A DNA stretch of 64,000 nucleotides from contig NZ_JAJBTT010000028.1 in assembly GCF_020860705.1 (NCBI RefSeq), forward strand, positions 1 to 64,000. The letters are read 5' to 3'. The notes beneath the pieces are model-generated. The model searched no databases. It saw nothing but the letters and a program-made list of their open reading frames with translations, and had not been told where the DNA came from. This DNA is from Akkermansia sp. Lineage in GTDB: Bacteria; Verrucomicrobiota; Verrucomicrobiia; Verrucomicrobiales; Akkermansiaceae. The stretch's first letter is position 1, and every line of letters starts with the position of its first letter. Positions 33,550-43,500 of this stretch are shown one piece after another. Made by a program: the position numbers and the translations under genes.

Positions 33550-33725
33550 GTGTGAGCAGTGTGTGAATAACTTATTCAGATATTGTTCACATTTCTATGA
33601 GCTGAATTTATCCACATTCCCAGGGACGTCCAATTTATTCATTTCCAACTGTCAGGAATGTTGTTCACATTAGACACACAGTAGAAGAAGAAGGAATTTA
33701 ATATTGTTAAATCTAATATCCTTCC
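33550..33725. other. oriC: Candidate replication origin (DnaA-box cluster plus AT-rich stretch)
   Basis: Within 110 bases there are TGTGAATAA (33562-33570, minus-strand TTATTCACA), TTGTTCACA (33583-33591), TTATCCACA (33608-33616) and TTGTTCACA (33661-33669). They are followed by an AT-rich stretch (ggaatttaatattgttaaat, 33692-33711, and on to 33720) that could be the unwinding element. It lies between divergent genes, 1.6 kb from dnaN and 1.4 kb from mnmG, with a parS-like site on each side. Function is inferred. Confidence 0.6.
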
Positions 33726-33775
33726 ATCACACAACATGGTTGTCCTTGCTCCGGGATTCGTGTTACAAGGTCGGC

Positions 33776-34831
33776 ATGAGTATGGAGGACCGGGACGCCC
33801 GCTGGATGAAAATGGCCCTTGACCTGGCCGGCAACGGAATCGGGCTGACAAGCCCGAATCCCTGCGTGGGAGCGGTCATTGTGCATGAAGGCCAGGTGAT
33901 CGGAGCAGGATTCCATGAAAAAGCGGGTCTTCCGCATGCGGAAAGAAACGCCATCGCCGACGGGATAGCCAGAGGGAATGCCGCCCTGTTTAAAGATTCC
34001 ACCCTGTACGTTACTCTGGAACCCTGCAGTACCACCGGAAAAACGCCTCCCTGCACGGATGCCATCGTAGAACACCATTTCAAACGGGTAGTTTACGGTT
34101 CGGAAGATCCCAATCCCAAACATCGCGGTGCCGCTGCTGAAATTCTCGACCGCGCAGGCATCCAGGTTACCCATGGAATCCTGGAAAGGGAGTGTGACCG
34201 CCTGATTAGGGGATTCCGGTTGAACATGTTGGAAAAGCGCCCCTGGGTGATTGCCAAAAGCGCCATGTCCCTGGATGGCCGTATCTCACGCAGTCCGGAA
34301 CGTTCCCAGTGGCTGACGAATGAAAGATCCAGGTCTTTCGTGCATACCCTGCGCGCGGAATGCGACGCCATTCTCACGGGAGGCAATACCCTGCGGCTGG
34401 ATAATCCGTCCCTGACTATCAGGAATCCCGACCGCCCCGTTTCTCCTCTGAAAAAGCAGCCCTGGCGCATTATTCTGACTCGCACCGCTGCATCCCTTCC
34501 TGAGGATTCCATTTGCCTGACGGATGAATTCCGTGACCGGACCATGATTATAGAGAATGTTTCAAATTATTTGGAACTATTACAAAATCTTTATATAGAC
34601 AGGAAAATAGGGACTATCCTGCTGGAAGCCGGCGGATGCCTGGTCCGGGAATTCCTGAAAGCCGGCCTGATTGACGAATGGGTGGGATTTTACGCTCCCA
34701 TGATCACAGGCGGGGGTGCGGAAGGTGTGGAAGGCGGAACGTTTCTGGAACATGAAGCCTATCTTGAACAACCGGTTGTAAGCACATTCGGAAACGACGT
34801 GTGCATCCGCGGCGACGTACGGTACCGTTAA
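33776..34831 (+). CDS. ribD: Bifunctional riboflavin biosynthesis deaminase/reductase
   Basis: Carries out the second and third steps of riboflavin synthesis: deamination of the pyrimidine, then reduction of the ribosyl side chain. The 351-residue protein has the N-terminal deaminase domain with GLPHAERNAIADG and the zinc-binding PCSTTGKTPPCTDAI, followed by the reductase domain (AKSAMSLDGRISRSPERSQW, GGNTLRLDNPSL, LLEAGGCLVREFLKAGLIDE). Full length. The track begins 24 codons upstream in the intergenic region; MSMEDRDARWM is the normal start (33776, or 33782). Not in a rib operon here; no FMN riboswitch is seen upstream. Confidence 0.95.
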   Translation: MSMEDRDARWMKMALDLAGNGIGLTSPNPCVGAVIVHEGQVIGAGFHEKAGLPHAERNAIADGIARGNAALFKDSTLYVTLEPCSTTGKTPPCTDAIVEHHFKRVVYGSEDPNPKHRGAAAEILDRAGIQVTHGILERECDRLIRGFRLNMLEKRPWVIAKSAMSLDGRISRSPERSQWLTNERSRSFVHTLRAECDAILTGGNTLRLDNPSLTIRNPDRPVSPLKKQPWRIILTRTAASLPEDSICLTDEFRDRTMIIENVSNYLELLQNLYIDRKIGTILLEAGGCLVREFLKAGLIDEWVGFYAPMITGGGAEGVEGGTFLEHEAYLEQPVVSTFGNDVCIRGDVRYR

Positions 34832-35097
34832 CGGGGTGAAATATTTTCCTGCGCCTTCCGGAAGCTTTCAAGCTGGGAAAGCATTTTCAATTCCTGATGG
34901 GCCTGCCATTTGGCAATCTCCCTCATCATTCTTTCTTCCCTTTCCTCGTCGTCTCTTTTTACGACAAGCCATACGGCATGAACCATGCCGGGGACGTACC
35001 CGAAGAAGCAAAGAAGAAGGTTCAGAAGAAAAGAACCGCATCCTCCATAAGCCAAAGCCGCGATGGGAGGCAGTAAAATGGCTAATACGTAGCGCAT
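34828..35097 (-). CDS. Pmp3/UPF0057 family membrane protein with C-terminal extension
   Basis: 89-residue inner-membrane protein. The first 50 residues are two hydrophobic helices in the Pmp3 pattern (MRYVLAILLPPIAALAYGG, LLNLLLCFFGYVPGMVHAVW). A charged helix follows (DDEEREERMMREIAKWQAHQ) that ordinary Pmp3 proteins lack. In other organisms the family affects membrane potential and stress tolerance; its role here is unknown. The start MRYVLAIL is typical, preferred over the track's start 6 codons earlier. Its stop overlaps the ribD stop by 4 bases in convergent orientation. Confidence 0.85.
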   Translation of the reverse strand: MRYVLAILLPPIAALAYGGCGSFLLNLLLCFFGYVPGMVHAVWLVVKRDDEEREERMMREIAKWQAHQELKMLSQLESFRKAQENISPR

Positions 35098-35167
35098 GAC
35101 GTTTCCATCATTCATGCCGCTGTCCCGTTGTCAAATTTAAAATCCCTGTGGAAAAAGGCGGAAAATT

Positions 35168-37054
35168 TCACGGCTCCCGCCTGCTGCGCTTTTGCAGATG
35201 CACCAGCAGCAGGGCGATATCTGCCGGAGTAATGCCGGGAATGCGGGAAGCCTGCCCGATGGTGGCGGGACGTATGCTGCCCAGTTTAATGACGGCTTCC
35301 TTTTTCAAGGCATGAACGCTTTCGTAATCAATGTCGGCAGGAATGGCTTTACTTTCCATCCTGGTGATTTTTTCCGCCTGTTTTTTCTGTCGTTCAATAT
35401 GTCCTTCATACTGGATATCCGTGGCGATGGCATCCCAATGTTCCACGTGGAACATTTTTTTCAATTCTTCAGGCAGCATGGACCAGTCGTTGCCGGGCCT
35501 TTTAAGCCAGGTGGAAAGGGAAACGCCTTCGTGTTTGACAACGGCGGCTTTTGATATTCCTTCCGCAATGGCGTTTTGCCTGGCTTCCGTTTTCCGGAAT
35601 ATTTCACGGGTGATGAGGCCCGTTTCAAAAGCAAGGGGAGCCAGGCGCAGGTCTGCATTGTCCTGGCGCAGCAGCAGCCTGAATTCCGCCCGGCTGGTGA
35701 ACATGCGGTAGGGTTCGTCCGTGCCCTTGGTAACGAGGTCGTCTATCATGACGCCGATGTAGGCCTGGTCACGGCGAAGTATCAGAGAGGGTTTTCCCAG
35801 AATCTTCAACGCGGCGTTTGCTCCTGCCATCAAGCCTTGAGCCGCGGCTTCTTCATAACCGGAGGTGCCGTTGATCTGTCCCGCAAAGTACAGGTTTTCC
35901 ACCAGCTTGGTTTCCAGGGTAGGATTCAGTTGCGTAGGCGGGCAAAAATCATATTCCACTGCGTAGCCCGGGCGAATCAGCTGGGCGTTTTCCAGGCCGG
36001 GAATGGTATGGATGAAGTCGCATTGGGCGGAGTAGGGCAGGGAGGTGGAAACGCCGTTGAGGTAGAATTCCTCCGTACCGCGTCCTTCCGGCTCCAGAAA
36101 TACCTGGTGGCTCGTTTTCTCCGCAAAGCGCACAATCTTGTCTTCAATGGAAGGGCAGTACCTGGGTCCTATTCCTTCGATAATGCCACTGTAAAGGGGG
36201 CTGAATTTTAAATTTTCCCGGATAATGTCATGCGTGTTCTGGTTGGTATACGTAATCCAGCACGGCATTTGCTCCATCCGGAAATCTTCGTCGCCCCAGG
36301 TGTTCAACGTGCAAAAAGGTTCGGAAGCGCGTTTCAGCACGTCGCGTGAACGGTAGCTGAACAGGGCCTCCGGAGTGTCTCCGGGCTGCACTTCACAAAC
36401 GGAAAAGTTAATGGATTTTCCGTTGACGCGTGGCGAAGTGCCCGTTTTAAGCCGTTCCACCTGAAAGCCAAGAGCGGCAAGATTGGTGGAGAGGCTGGAA
36501 GGGGCGCATCCCATGCGGCCGCCGCTCACGTGCTGAAGCCCCACGTGCAGCAAGCCTTGCATGAACGTTCCGGAGCAGATGACCACGCTGCGAGCGCAGA
36601 TCGTATAGTCCAGGGAGGTGACGGCCCCTGTTACTTGTTGTTCTCCATTGACGAGCAGTTTAACCACGTCCCCCTGGAACAGGCATATGCCGGGAGCAGT
36701 TTCCAGAACCATTTTCATTCGTGCGCGGTAGGCCGTTTTATCGCACTGGGCGCGGGGTGCGCGCACGCTGGGTCCCTTGGAAGCGTTCAGCATCCGGAAC
36801 TGGATGGCGGTGGCGTCCGTATTCAATCCCATGGCCCCTCCCATGGCGTCTATTTCCCGGACAATGTGCCCCTTGGCAAGTCCACCGATGGCCGGATTGC
36901 AGGACATTTGCCCGATAGTGTCCAGATTATGGGTCAGGACGGCGACGGAACATCCCAGGCGGGAGGCTGCCAACGCCGCCTCAATGCCTGCATGCCCGGC
37001 GCCGACGACAAGGACATCGAACAGGGGAGAGGCTGGGGAAGAAGAGGAATTCAT
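35168..37054 (-). CDS. mnmG: tRNA uridine 5-carboxymethylaminomethyl modification enzyme MnmG
   Basis: FAD-dependent partner of MnmE that modifies U34 of certain tRNAs. The 628-residue protein has the dinucleotide-binding N-terminus [19 protein letters not shown], the conserved [19 protein letters not shown], and the C-terminal helical domain with [11 protein letters not shown]-like [14 protein letters not shown]. Full length. Its ATG shares one base with the holA stop (TGATG), so the two are translationally coupled. The gene contains a perfect ParB-type palindrome (35437-35456). mnmG (gidA) is often found beside the origin. Confidence 0.96.
   Translation of the reverse strand: MNSSSSPASPLFDVLVVGAGHAGIEAALAASRLGCSVAVLTHNLDTIGQMSCNPAIGGLAKGHIVREIDAMGGAMGLNTDATAIQFRMLNASKGPSVRAPRAQCDKTAYRARMKMVLETAPGICLFQGDVVKLLVNGEQQVTGAVTSLDYTICARSVVICSGTFMQGLLHVGLQHVSGGRMGCAPSSLSTNLAALGFQVERLKTGTSPRVNGKSINFSVCEVQPGDTPEALFSYRSRDVLKRASEPFCTLNTWGDEDFRMEQMPCWITYTNQNTHDIIRENLKFSPLYSGIIEGIGPRYCPSIEDKIVRFAEKTSHQVFLEPEGRGTEEFYLNGVSTSLPYSAQCDFIHTIPGLENAQLIRPGYAVEYDFCPPTQLNPTLETKLVENLYFAGQINGTSGYEEAAAQGLMAGANAALKILGKPSLILRRDQAYIGVMIDDLVTKGTDEPYRMFTSRAEFRLLLRQDNADLRLAPLAFETGLITREIFRKTEARQNAIAEGISKAAVVKHEGVSLSTWLKRPGNDWSMLPEELKKMFHVEHWDAIATDIQYEGHIERQKKQAEKITRMESKAIPADIDYESVHALKKEAVIKLGSIRPATIGQASRIPGITPADIALLLVHLQKRSRREP
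35437..35456. promoter_or_regulatory. parS: Perfect parS-type palindrome inside mnmG
   Basis: AATGTTCCACGTGGAACATT is a perfect 20-base palindrome and contains TGTTCCACGTGGAACA (35439-35454), identical to the parS core known from Pseudomonas ParB studies. It lies within the mnmG coding sequence, 1.8 kb from the candidate origin. ParB binding here is inferred. Confidence 0.75.
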
Positions 37055-38160
37055 CAGGATGCGGAGCAGATGGCAAGACGGTGCAGAATCAGGCGGGGAT
37101 CAAGCGATGAAGACACCAGGGCCTTGTCCGCCTTCATGCATTCCTTCAAGGTTTGTTTTAATCGTTCCGTCTTGAATTTGGAGGCGTTCTGCGCAGCCAG
37201 GAAGAGCGGATACGCGTTGGGAGTACCGTCTTTTTTCAAGGGAATCAGGGCGGCTGCGTAAGAGGGCAGGGAGGAAATTCTGGCCGTAAATTCCTTGAAA
37301 TTGGTGGGTTTCAAGTCGAACGCGTCGCATAAAAGCTTGGCAGCCAGCAAATTCCTCAGCGTTGGAATAAAGGCGGCGCGCATGATTGTAATGGCATTTT
37401 CACCGCGTTCCAATTGAAAGTCGATCAGGGAAATGGCCGCATCGCTCTTCTTGTTCTCCAAAGCGCGGGAAATTTCAAAAATAACGCCCGTGCGCGTCAG
37501 GGGAACCATGCGTTCCACATCCTCCGGCATGACGGTGCGCCTGTCCAGGCCCAGGTAAAGATCCAGTTTTTCAATTTCAGAGATAATCTGGCGGGAGGAT
37601 TCACTGACGCGGTGAATGAACAGCTCCAGGGCGGTGGGATCGAAATTCATGCCCCGTGCGCCTGCCTCCTTGTTGATCAGGGGCATCAGGCTGCCCTCCC
37701 AGCCGGCCTTGGTGATATCCGGCTTGTTCAGTTCCTCCGCTGTTGCGGATTGGAGCAGGAATTTGTTAAAAGAACGGCGTTTGTCAAATTCAGAGGCGGA
37801 AATGAGCAGCAGGACATCCGGTCCCAGGCCTCCTTCGAGTAAATGCCTGAGGGAATCCAGAGCCGCTTCCGTAGTGGCGGAGCGTCCCGTGACGGAGTCC
37901 CCCAGGAAACTGCAATTTTTCATCCAGACTACCTTGCGGCCCGGGAAAAAGGGAAGGGTGCGCAGGGCTTCCATCACCTGGCGCGTCACCTGGTCCGCCT
38001 CATCGGAATCACCGCAGGCCGCTTCCAGGATTTCATGGGAAAATTCGTTTGTGCCTTCCGTCAGGGAAGCAAAGAGGCCGGAAGCCTTTTCACGCACCAT
38101 TCCTTCATCCGTACCGAAAACGAGGTAAATGGCTTGCTGTTGTAACGTGCTGGTGCCCAT
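37054..38160 (-). CDS. holA: DNA polymerase III delta subunit
   Basis: Clamp-loader subunit that opens the beta clamp. The 368-residue protein begins with the family's N-terminal fold ([20 protein letters not shown]), has the [11 protein letters not shown] strand and the [17 protein letters not shown] motif, followed by the C-terminal collar helices ([20 protein letters not shown]). Normal length. It precedes mnmG, sharing one base with its start, and lies in the same neighbourhood as dnaN, which encodes the clamp it loads. Confidence 0.9.
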   Translation of the reverse strand: MGTSTLQQQAIYLVFGTDEGMVREKASGLFASLTEGTNEFSHEILEAACGDSDEADQVTRQVMEALRTLPFFPGRKVVWMKNCSFLGDSVTGRSATTEAALDSLRHLLEGGLGPDVLLLISASEFDKRRSFNKFLLQSATAEELNKPDITKAGWEGSLMPLINKEAGARGMNFDPTALELFIHRVSESSRQIISEIEKLDLYLGLDRRTVMPEDVERMVPLTRTGVIFEISRALENKKSDAAISLIDFQLERGENAITIMRAAFIPTLRNLLAAKLLCDAFDLKPTNFKEFTARISSLPSYAAALIPLKKDGTPNAYPLFLAAQNASKFKTERLKQTLKECMKADKALVSSSLDPRLILHRLAICSAS

Positions 38161-38370
38161 AAAACCGTACCCGTAGGTATCATAAAACGCGCCTTGTTAA
38201 AAGACGTATTTGTCATTTGAAAGTTTTTTCATTTGAAGAGAATAGGCTTAAATAGTATCAATAGAGCCGGAATGTCTCAAAAAGCGGCCGGACTTTTTCA
38301 CGTCCGTTTTCAGGCATCCCCTTGTGATCAACCGCAAATCGTTTGATCCTTACTCCGGCAGGGCATTTCC

Positions 38371-39873
38371 ATGAGATCAACCATTTGGACACGGGCGCTA
38401 CTTGTCATCATGATGACGGTTATGATGATGGTGGTCGCCGTTGCCTATTGGAGATGGAACAGCCGGGTTACGGAGAAAACCGTTTCCTTCCGGTCGGAGG
38501 TGTTTACCCTGGCGCAGCAGTCTGAACTCAAAGAGAGGGACGTGCCTATTCTGCACCAGCTTAATGAGGAATATTCACGCGTAGCACGGCTGGTGGAACG
38601 CGTGCTGGTCAGCATAGACACCACGGGTGTGACCAGCGTCCCGCAGCCTTCCGAGGACGGAGAATCCATGATTGAAAAAAGGCTGGCGGTCCATGGACTG
38701 GGTTCCGGCGTCATCGTCACGGAAGAAGGGCATATCATCACCGCTTACCACGTCATTCAGAACAAGCATGCGCTGCGCGTCACCCTGAGCAATGGAAAAA
38801 GCGTTTCCGTACGCCTGGTAGGGGTGGACCCGGAGCTGGACATCGCCGTGCTGCAAGTGGAAAATCCCATGACGTTTACCCCTCTTCCGTTCGGCAACAG
38901 TGACGAAATTGCTCCCGGCATGATCGTTCTGGCTTGCGGCAACCCCTATGGACTGGGCACGACGGTTTCCCGCGGCATCATCAGCGCACGGGAACGCAAG
39001 CTGGTGGATTCAGGCCTGGACCTGATCCAGACGGATGCCAGCATCTTCCCGGGCAATTCCGGAGGACCTCTCATCAATATCCGCGGTGAAGTCATCGGCA
39101 TCAACAAGTCGATTCTTCCCAATGTGGAGAAGAATTACGCGGGCATCGGCTTTGCCATTCCTTCCAATCTCGTACTGCACAGCTTTGAGCAGATTTGCAG
39201 GCATGGACGCCCCATGAGGGGATACCTGGGGCTGGACATTGTACGCAATACGCCTCCGCTCCGCAGTTTTCTGGACTATCATGAAGCGGGAGGGGCCGTG
39301 GTCAACATCGTGAAGCCCGGTTCTCCGGCTGAACAGGCGGGCCTTCAGACGGGAGATGTCATGGTAAGTTTCAATGAAGTGCCCATCCAGACTGACCAGG
39401 ATGTGAAGGACCACATAGAAAATCTTTCCATCGGCGACAAATTCAGGCTGAAAATCTGGCGCAAGGGACAAAAAATGAACGTCACCCTGAAGGTGGGGGA
39501 CAGCATTTTAAAGAACGTTCCCTCCCCGTGGGAGGACTTTATGGAAGGAGTGGGCATGCATCTGCGTGAACTTACCGCGGAGGAACAATCCATTGGCGCG
39601 CGCGGGCTTCTGGTTATCCAGGTGAACCCGAAGAAGTCCGTGGGGCAGATCTTACAGGCGGGGGACATGGTTTTTGCCGTGAATCACCAGAGCGTCAGCA
39701 CCATGGATGCGCTGGTCAGAGCCCTGAGGGAAGGTCCGGCCCTGCTGACCGTTTCCCGTGACGGACAGCAATTCAACGTGAAAGTGGACGCGCGGCCCAT
39801 TTCTGAAAAGACCCTGCTGCCCCGCATCCCCACGGAGACGAAGAGCAACGCCATCATCCCGCGGGAGCTTTGA
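38371..39873 (+). CDS. HtrA/DegP-type serine protease with two PDZ domains
   Basis: 500-residue periplasmic quality-control protease anchored or exported through an N-terminal hydrophobic segment (ALLVIMMTVMMMVVAVAYW). The trypsin-like domain has GSGVIVTEEGHIITAYHV (catalytic His), ELDIAVLQV (Asp) and PGNSGGPLINIRGEVIGINK (Ser). Two PDZ domains follow (about 280-370 with GSPAEQAGLQTGDVMVSFNE, and about 395-480). The downstream gene for acetolactate synthase is unrelated, so it is probably monocistronic. Confidence 0.92.
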   Translation: MRSTIWTRALLVIMMTVMMMVVAVAYWRWNSRVTEKTVSFRSEVFTLAQQSELKERDVPILHQLNEEYSRVARLVERVLVSIDTTGVTSVPQPSEDGESMIEKRLAVHGLGSGVIVTEEGHIITAYHVIQNKHALRVTLSNGKSVSVRLVGVDPELDIAVLQVENPMTFTPLPFGNSDEIAPGMIVLACGNPYGLGTTVSRGIISARERKLVDSGLDLIQTDASIFPGNSGGPLINIRGEVIGINKSILPNVEKNYAGIGFAIPSNLVLHSFEQICRHGRPMRGYLGLDIVRNTPPLRSFLDYHEAGGAVVNIVKPGSPAEQAGLQTGDVMVSFNEVPIQTDQDVKDHIENLSIGDKFRLKIWRKGQKMNVTLKVGDSILKNVPSPWEDFMEGVGMHLRELTAEEQSIGARGLLVIQVNPKKSVGQILQAGDMVFAVNHQSVSTMDALVRALREGPALLTVSRDGQQFNVKVDARPISEKTLLPRIPTETKSNAIIPREL

Positions 39874-40006
39874 ATTCCGTCTTTTTTCTCCTCTCCCCTC
39901 CTGTCAGAAAATGCACCCGTGGAAACGTTTTCCGGCATCATTATTCCACGGACTTGACTGGCAATTAAAAGCGCATATAATACATCACCTTTAAGAAATT
40001 AAACTT

Positions 40007-40489
40007 ATGACTCGTCATACTATCTCCGTACTTGTTGAAAACAAATTTGGCGTGCTTGCCCGCATTGCCGGTTTGTTCAGTGGACGGGGCTACAATATTC
40101 ATTCGTTGAACGTTGCCCCTAGCCAGGACCCGCGCTTTTCACGGATGACCATCGTCGTACGCGAAAAGGAAGACGTTCTGGACCAGATTATAAAACATCT
40201 GGAAAAACTCGTCAACACGGTGGAAGTAGTGGATTTCCGCAACACGGACAACGTGTACCGGGAGACGGTATTGACCCGCATCAGCGTGGATTCCACCACG
40301 CGGCATGAAGTCATTGAATTCTGCCAGATCCTGGGCGCCAGCATCGTGGATGTCACGCGGGACGCCCTGACGATTGAAGTGACGGGCGGCGAACACAAGA
40401 TCGACCGTTTCCTGTCCCTTATTGAGGATTACGATGTGCAGATGCTGACCCGGAGCGGCCGCATCGCCCTTCCCAAACCCCGGCAGTAA
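40007..40489 (+). CDS. ilvN: Acetolactate synthase small (regulatory) subunit
   Basis: Regulatory subunit for the first common step of branched-chain amino acid synthesis; binds valine and activates the large subunit. The 160-residue protein has an N-terminal ACT domain (TISVLVENKFGVLARIAGLF, GYNIHSLNVAP) and the C-terminal domain (DATTRHEVIEF-like STTRHEVIEFCQILGASIVD), the ordinary layout. The large subunit gene is not beside it in this window. Followed by a clear terminator. The symbol ilvH would be equally acceptable. Confidence 0.95.
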   Translation: MTRHTISVLVENKFGVLARIAGLFSGRGYNIHSLNVAPSQDPRFSRMTIVVREKEDVLDQIIKHLEKLVNTVEVVDFRNTDNVYRETVLTRISVDSTTRHEVIEFCQILGASIVDVTRDALTIEVTGGEHKIDRFLSLIEDYDVQMLTRSGRIALPKPRQ

Positions 40490-40519
40490 AGAAAATCCCT
40501 TTCCGGCTTTTCCCTCCCA

Positions 40520-40549
40520 CCCTGCAGGACGTTCTTGCAGGGTTTTTTT
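40520..40549 (+). terminator. Rho-independent terminator after ilvN
   Basis: CCCTGCA (40520-40526) pairs with TGCAGGG (40536-40542), followed by a T run. The track start of the next ORF lies inside it, another reason to place that gene's start later. Confidence 0.92.
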
Positions 40550-40561
40550 CTCCCTTCCATC

Positions 40562-43500
40562 ATGAACATTTCCTATCCGGATCTTCCCATTTCCCGCCGC
40601 CGGGACGATATTCTGGCGGCGATGCGGGAGCATCAGATCATTGTGGTAGTGGGGGAAACAGGGTCCGGTAAAACCACCCAGCTTCCCAAGATGGCCATGG
40701 AGCTTGCCGGAGAAGCGCCGGGCAGGGTGGGGTGCACCCAGCCCAGAAGACTGGCTGCGGCTTCCGTTTCCCGCCGCGTGGCGGAGGAATTGAACTGCGA
40801 ATTGGGAGGTTTGGTGGGTTACCAGGTGCGCTTTGAAGAAAAAGCCGGGCCGGATACGCGCCTGAAATTCATGACGGACGGCATTCTGCTGGCGGAAACG
40901 CAGCATGATCCGGACCTGCGCCAGTACCATACCCTGATTCTGGATGAGGCCCATGAGCGCAGCCTCAATATCGACTTCCTGCTGGGCTACCTCAAACTCC
41001 TGCTGGACAGGCGGAAGGATCTGCGGCTGGTCATCAGCTCCGCTACGCTGGACGCCGGGGGATTTTCCGAATTCTTCGGGGGCGCTCCCATCATCCAGGT
41101 GGAAGGCCGCACTTATCCGGTGGACCTTCACTACCTGCCTCCGGTGCATGAGGAGGAAGAACTCTCCGCCCACGTGGCACGCGCCGTGGACTGGCTGGAC
41201 ACCCTGGACGACCGCGGGGACGTGCTCGTTTTCCTCCCCGGAGAACGTGAAATACGTGAAGTAGCGGAGAAATTAGAAGGCCGGAATTTGAGGAATACCC
41301 GCATCCTGCCGCTGTTTGCCAGGCTGGGCCTGGCGGACCAGCAGAGGATTTTCCACCCGGAGCGGGGATACCGCCGCATCGTCCTGGCTACCAACGTGGC
41401 GGAAACGTCCCTGACCATTCCCGGCATCATTTACGTTATTGACTCCGGTCTGGCGCGCGTCAGCCGCTACAGTCCGGCCCGCCAGGTGCAGAGGCTCCAG
41501 ATAGAGCCCGTCTCCAAGGCCAGCGGCCGCCAGCGTGCGGGCCGCTGCGGCCGTGTCTGCGAAGGCGTCTGCATCCGCCTGTACAGTGAAGAAGGCTGGG
41601 AGGACAGGCAGGACTTCACGGACCCGGAAATCAGGCGCAGCGCCCTGGCCGGAGCGCTGCTCAGGATGAAAGACCTGGGTCTGCCTGAAATGCCGGAATT
41701 TCCCCTTCCGGACCCTCCCTCCTCCAAGCTGGTGACGGAGGGCTACCGCACCCTGCGGGAAATCGGCGCGCTGGACAAGGCGCGCCAGCTTACGCCCGTG
41801 GGCAGGAAGCTGGCGCGGCTGCCGATTGATCCTCGCCTGGGCCGCATGCTGCTGGAAGCGCAGCATGAACAGGCCCTGCCTGAAATGCTTGTGATCGTGG
41901 CCGGCCTGGGCGTCATGGACCCCCGGGAACGTCCGGCGGACGCTGCGCAAAAGGCGGACCAGGCCCATGCGCAATGGAAGGATGAAGACAGCGATTTCCT
42001 GTCCCTGCTCCGATTGTGGAAGGCTGCCTGGCAATTCCGGGAAGGGCGGCGCTGGCGCAAAAACCAGCTCCGGAAATGGTGCGGAAAAAACTTCCTCAAT
42101 TTCAACCGCATGATGGAATGGTTCAACCTGTGGGAAGACCTTTCCCGTCTGGTGAAGGAGACCTTGAAATGCAAGATTCCCCCGCTGGAGGCGGAAGCGG
42201 AGCGCCAGGCGTCCTTTGCCATGATTCACCGGAGCATTCTGGCTGGCGTTCCGCGCCAGTTCGGCCTTTGGGATGCGGATAACCGGGAATACCGCGGCGC
42301 CGGGGGGCGCTCCTTCGGCATCTTTCCCGGATCCGGCCTGTTCCGCCGCAAGAAACGGAGCGAATGGGTGATGGGCGTGGAACTGGTGGACACCACGCGC
42401 CTGTGGATGCGCCGCGCCGCCAGGCTGGAACCGGAATGGGTGGAGCAGGTGGCTCCCCACCTCTGTGAATCCCATTACTCCGGAGCGCGGTGGGACAAGG
42501 AGCAGGGTGCGGTATACGCCGTGGAACGCGTGATGTGCGGCGGCCTGCGCATCATTGACAACAGGCGCGTCCACTATGGCCGCATCAATCCCGCCCATGC
42601 GCGGGAAATCATGATCCGTGAAGGGTTGCTGGGCGGCGGCTTCCGTACCAGGCCCGGGTGCATCAAACATTTGGAAGCGCTCCGGGAGGAAGTGCGGCAG
42701 ATAGAACTGAAACTCCGCCGTCCGGACCAGGTCTGGTGCGAAGAAGGCGTTTTTGAATTCTTTGACAGGCTCATTCCGCAGGACTGCTGCACGGCCAGGG
42801 CCTTTCTGCGCTGGGCCGGAAGCGTGGAGAAAAAAGACCCGGAAGCCCTGCATGTTCCGGCCCAGGAAGCCATGTACGAATTCTGGGGAAAGGATCTGCT
42901 GGACGGCTTTCCGGACGAAATCAGCTGTGCCGGGGCGGAGTATGCCGTCTACTACCAGAATGACCCCGGCGCGGAAGATGACGGCGTGACGCTGGGCGTC
43001 CATATCGACCAGCTGCCGGACGTTCCGGAGTGGCTGCCGGAGTGGGGCGTACCGGGCCATCTGGCCCAGCGGGCGGAATGCCTGCTGCGTACCCTTCCCA
43101 AGGACTTGCGCGTCTTCCTCCAGCCCATCAGCCAGAAAGCCGCCTACTTTGCGGAACTGCGGCATGGCCTGGAACCGGATGGCCCGCTGGCGCAGAAACT
43201 GGCGGAATTCGTGGAATCGGAAACCGGGCGTTTCTGCGCTCCCTCCTTCTTTGACATGAACCGTATTCCGGCGGAGCTGGTCACGAAAATCTGGGTATGC
43301 GATGATGAAGGGGAAGAACTTGCCATGGGTACGGACGTTGCGGAATTGAACGGACGCCTGGGCAAAAAACTCTCCCGCCGGTTCCGGGAAACGGCGGCGG
43401 ACATTGTGTCCGTTACCGGAATGAAGGAATGGACCTGCGGGAATTTGGAACACACGGTGGATGTAGCGGGGAGGACGGGTTACGTCGCCCTGGTGGATGA

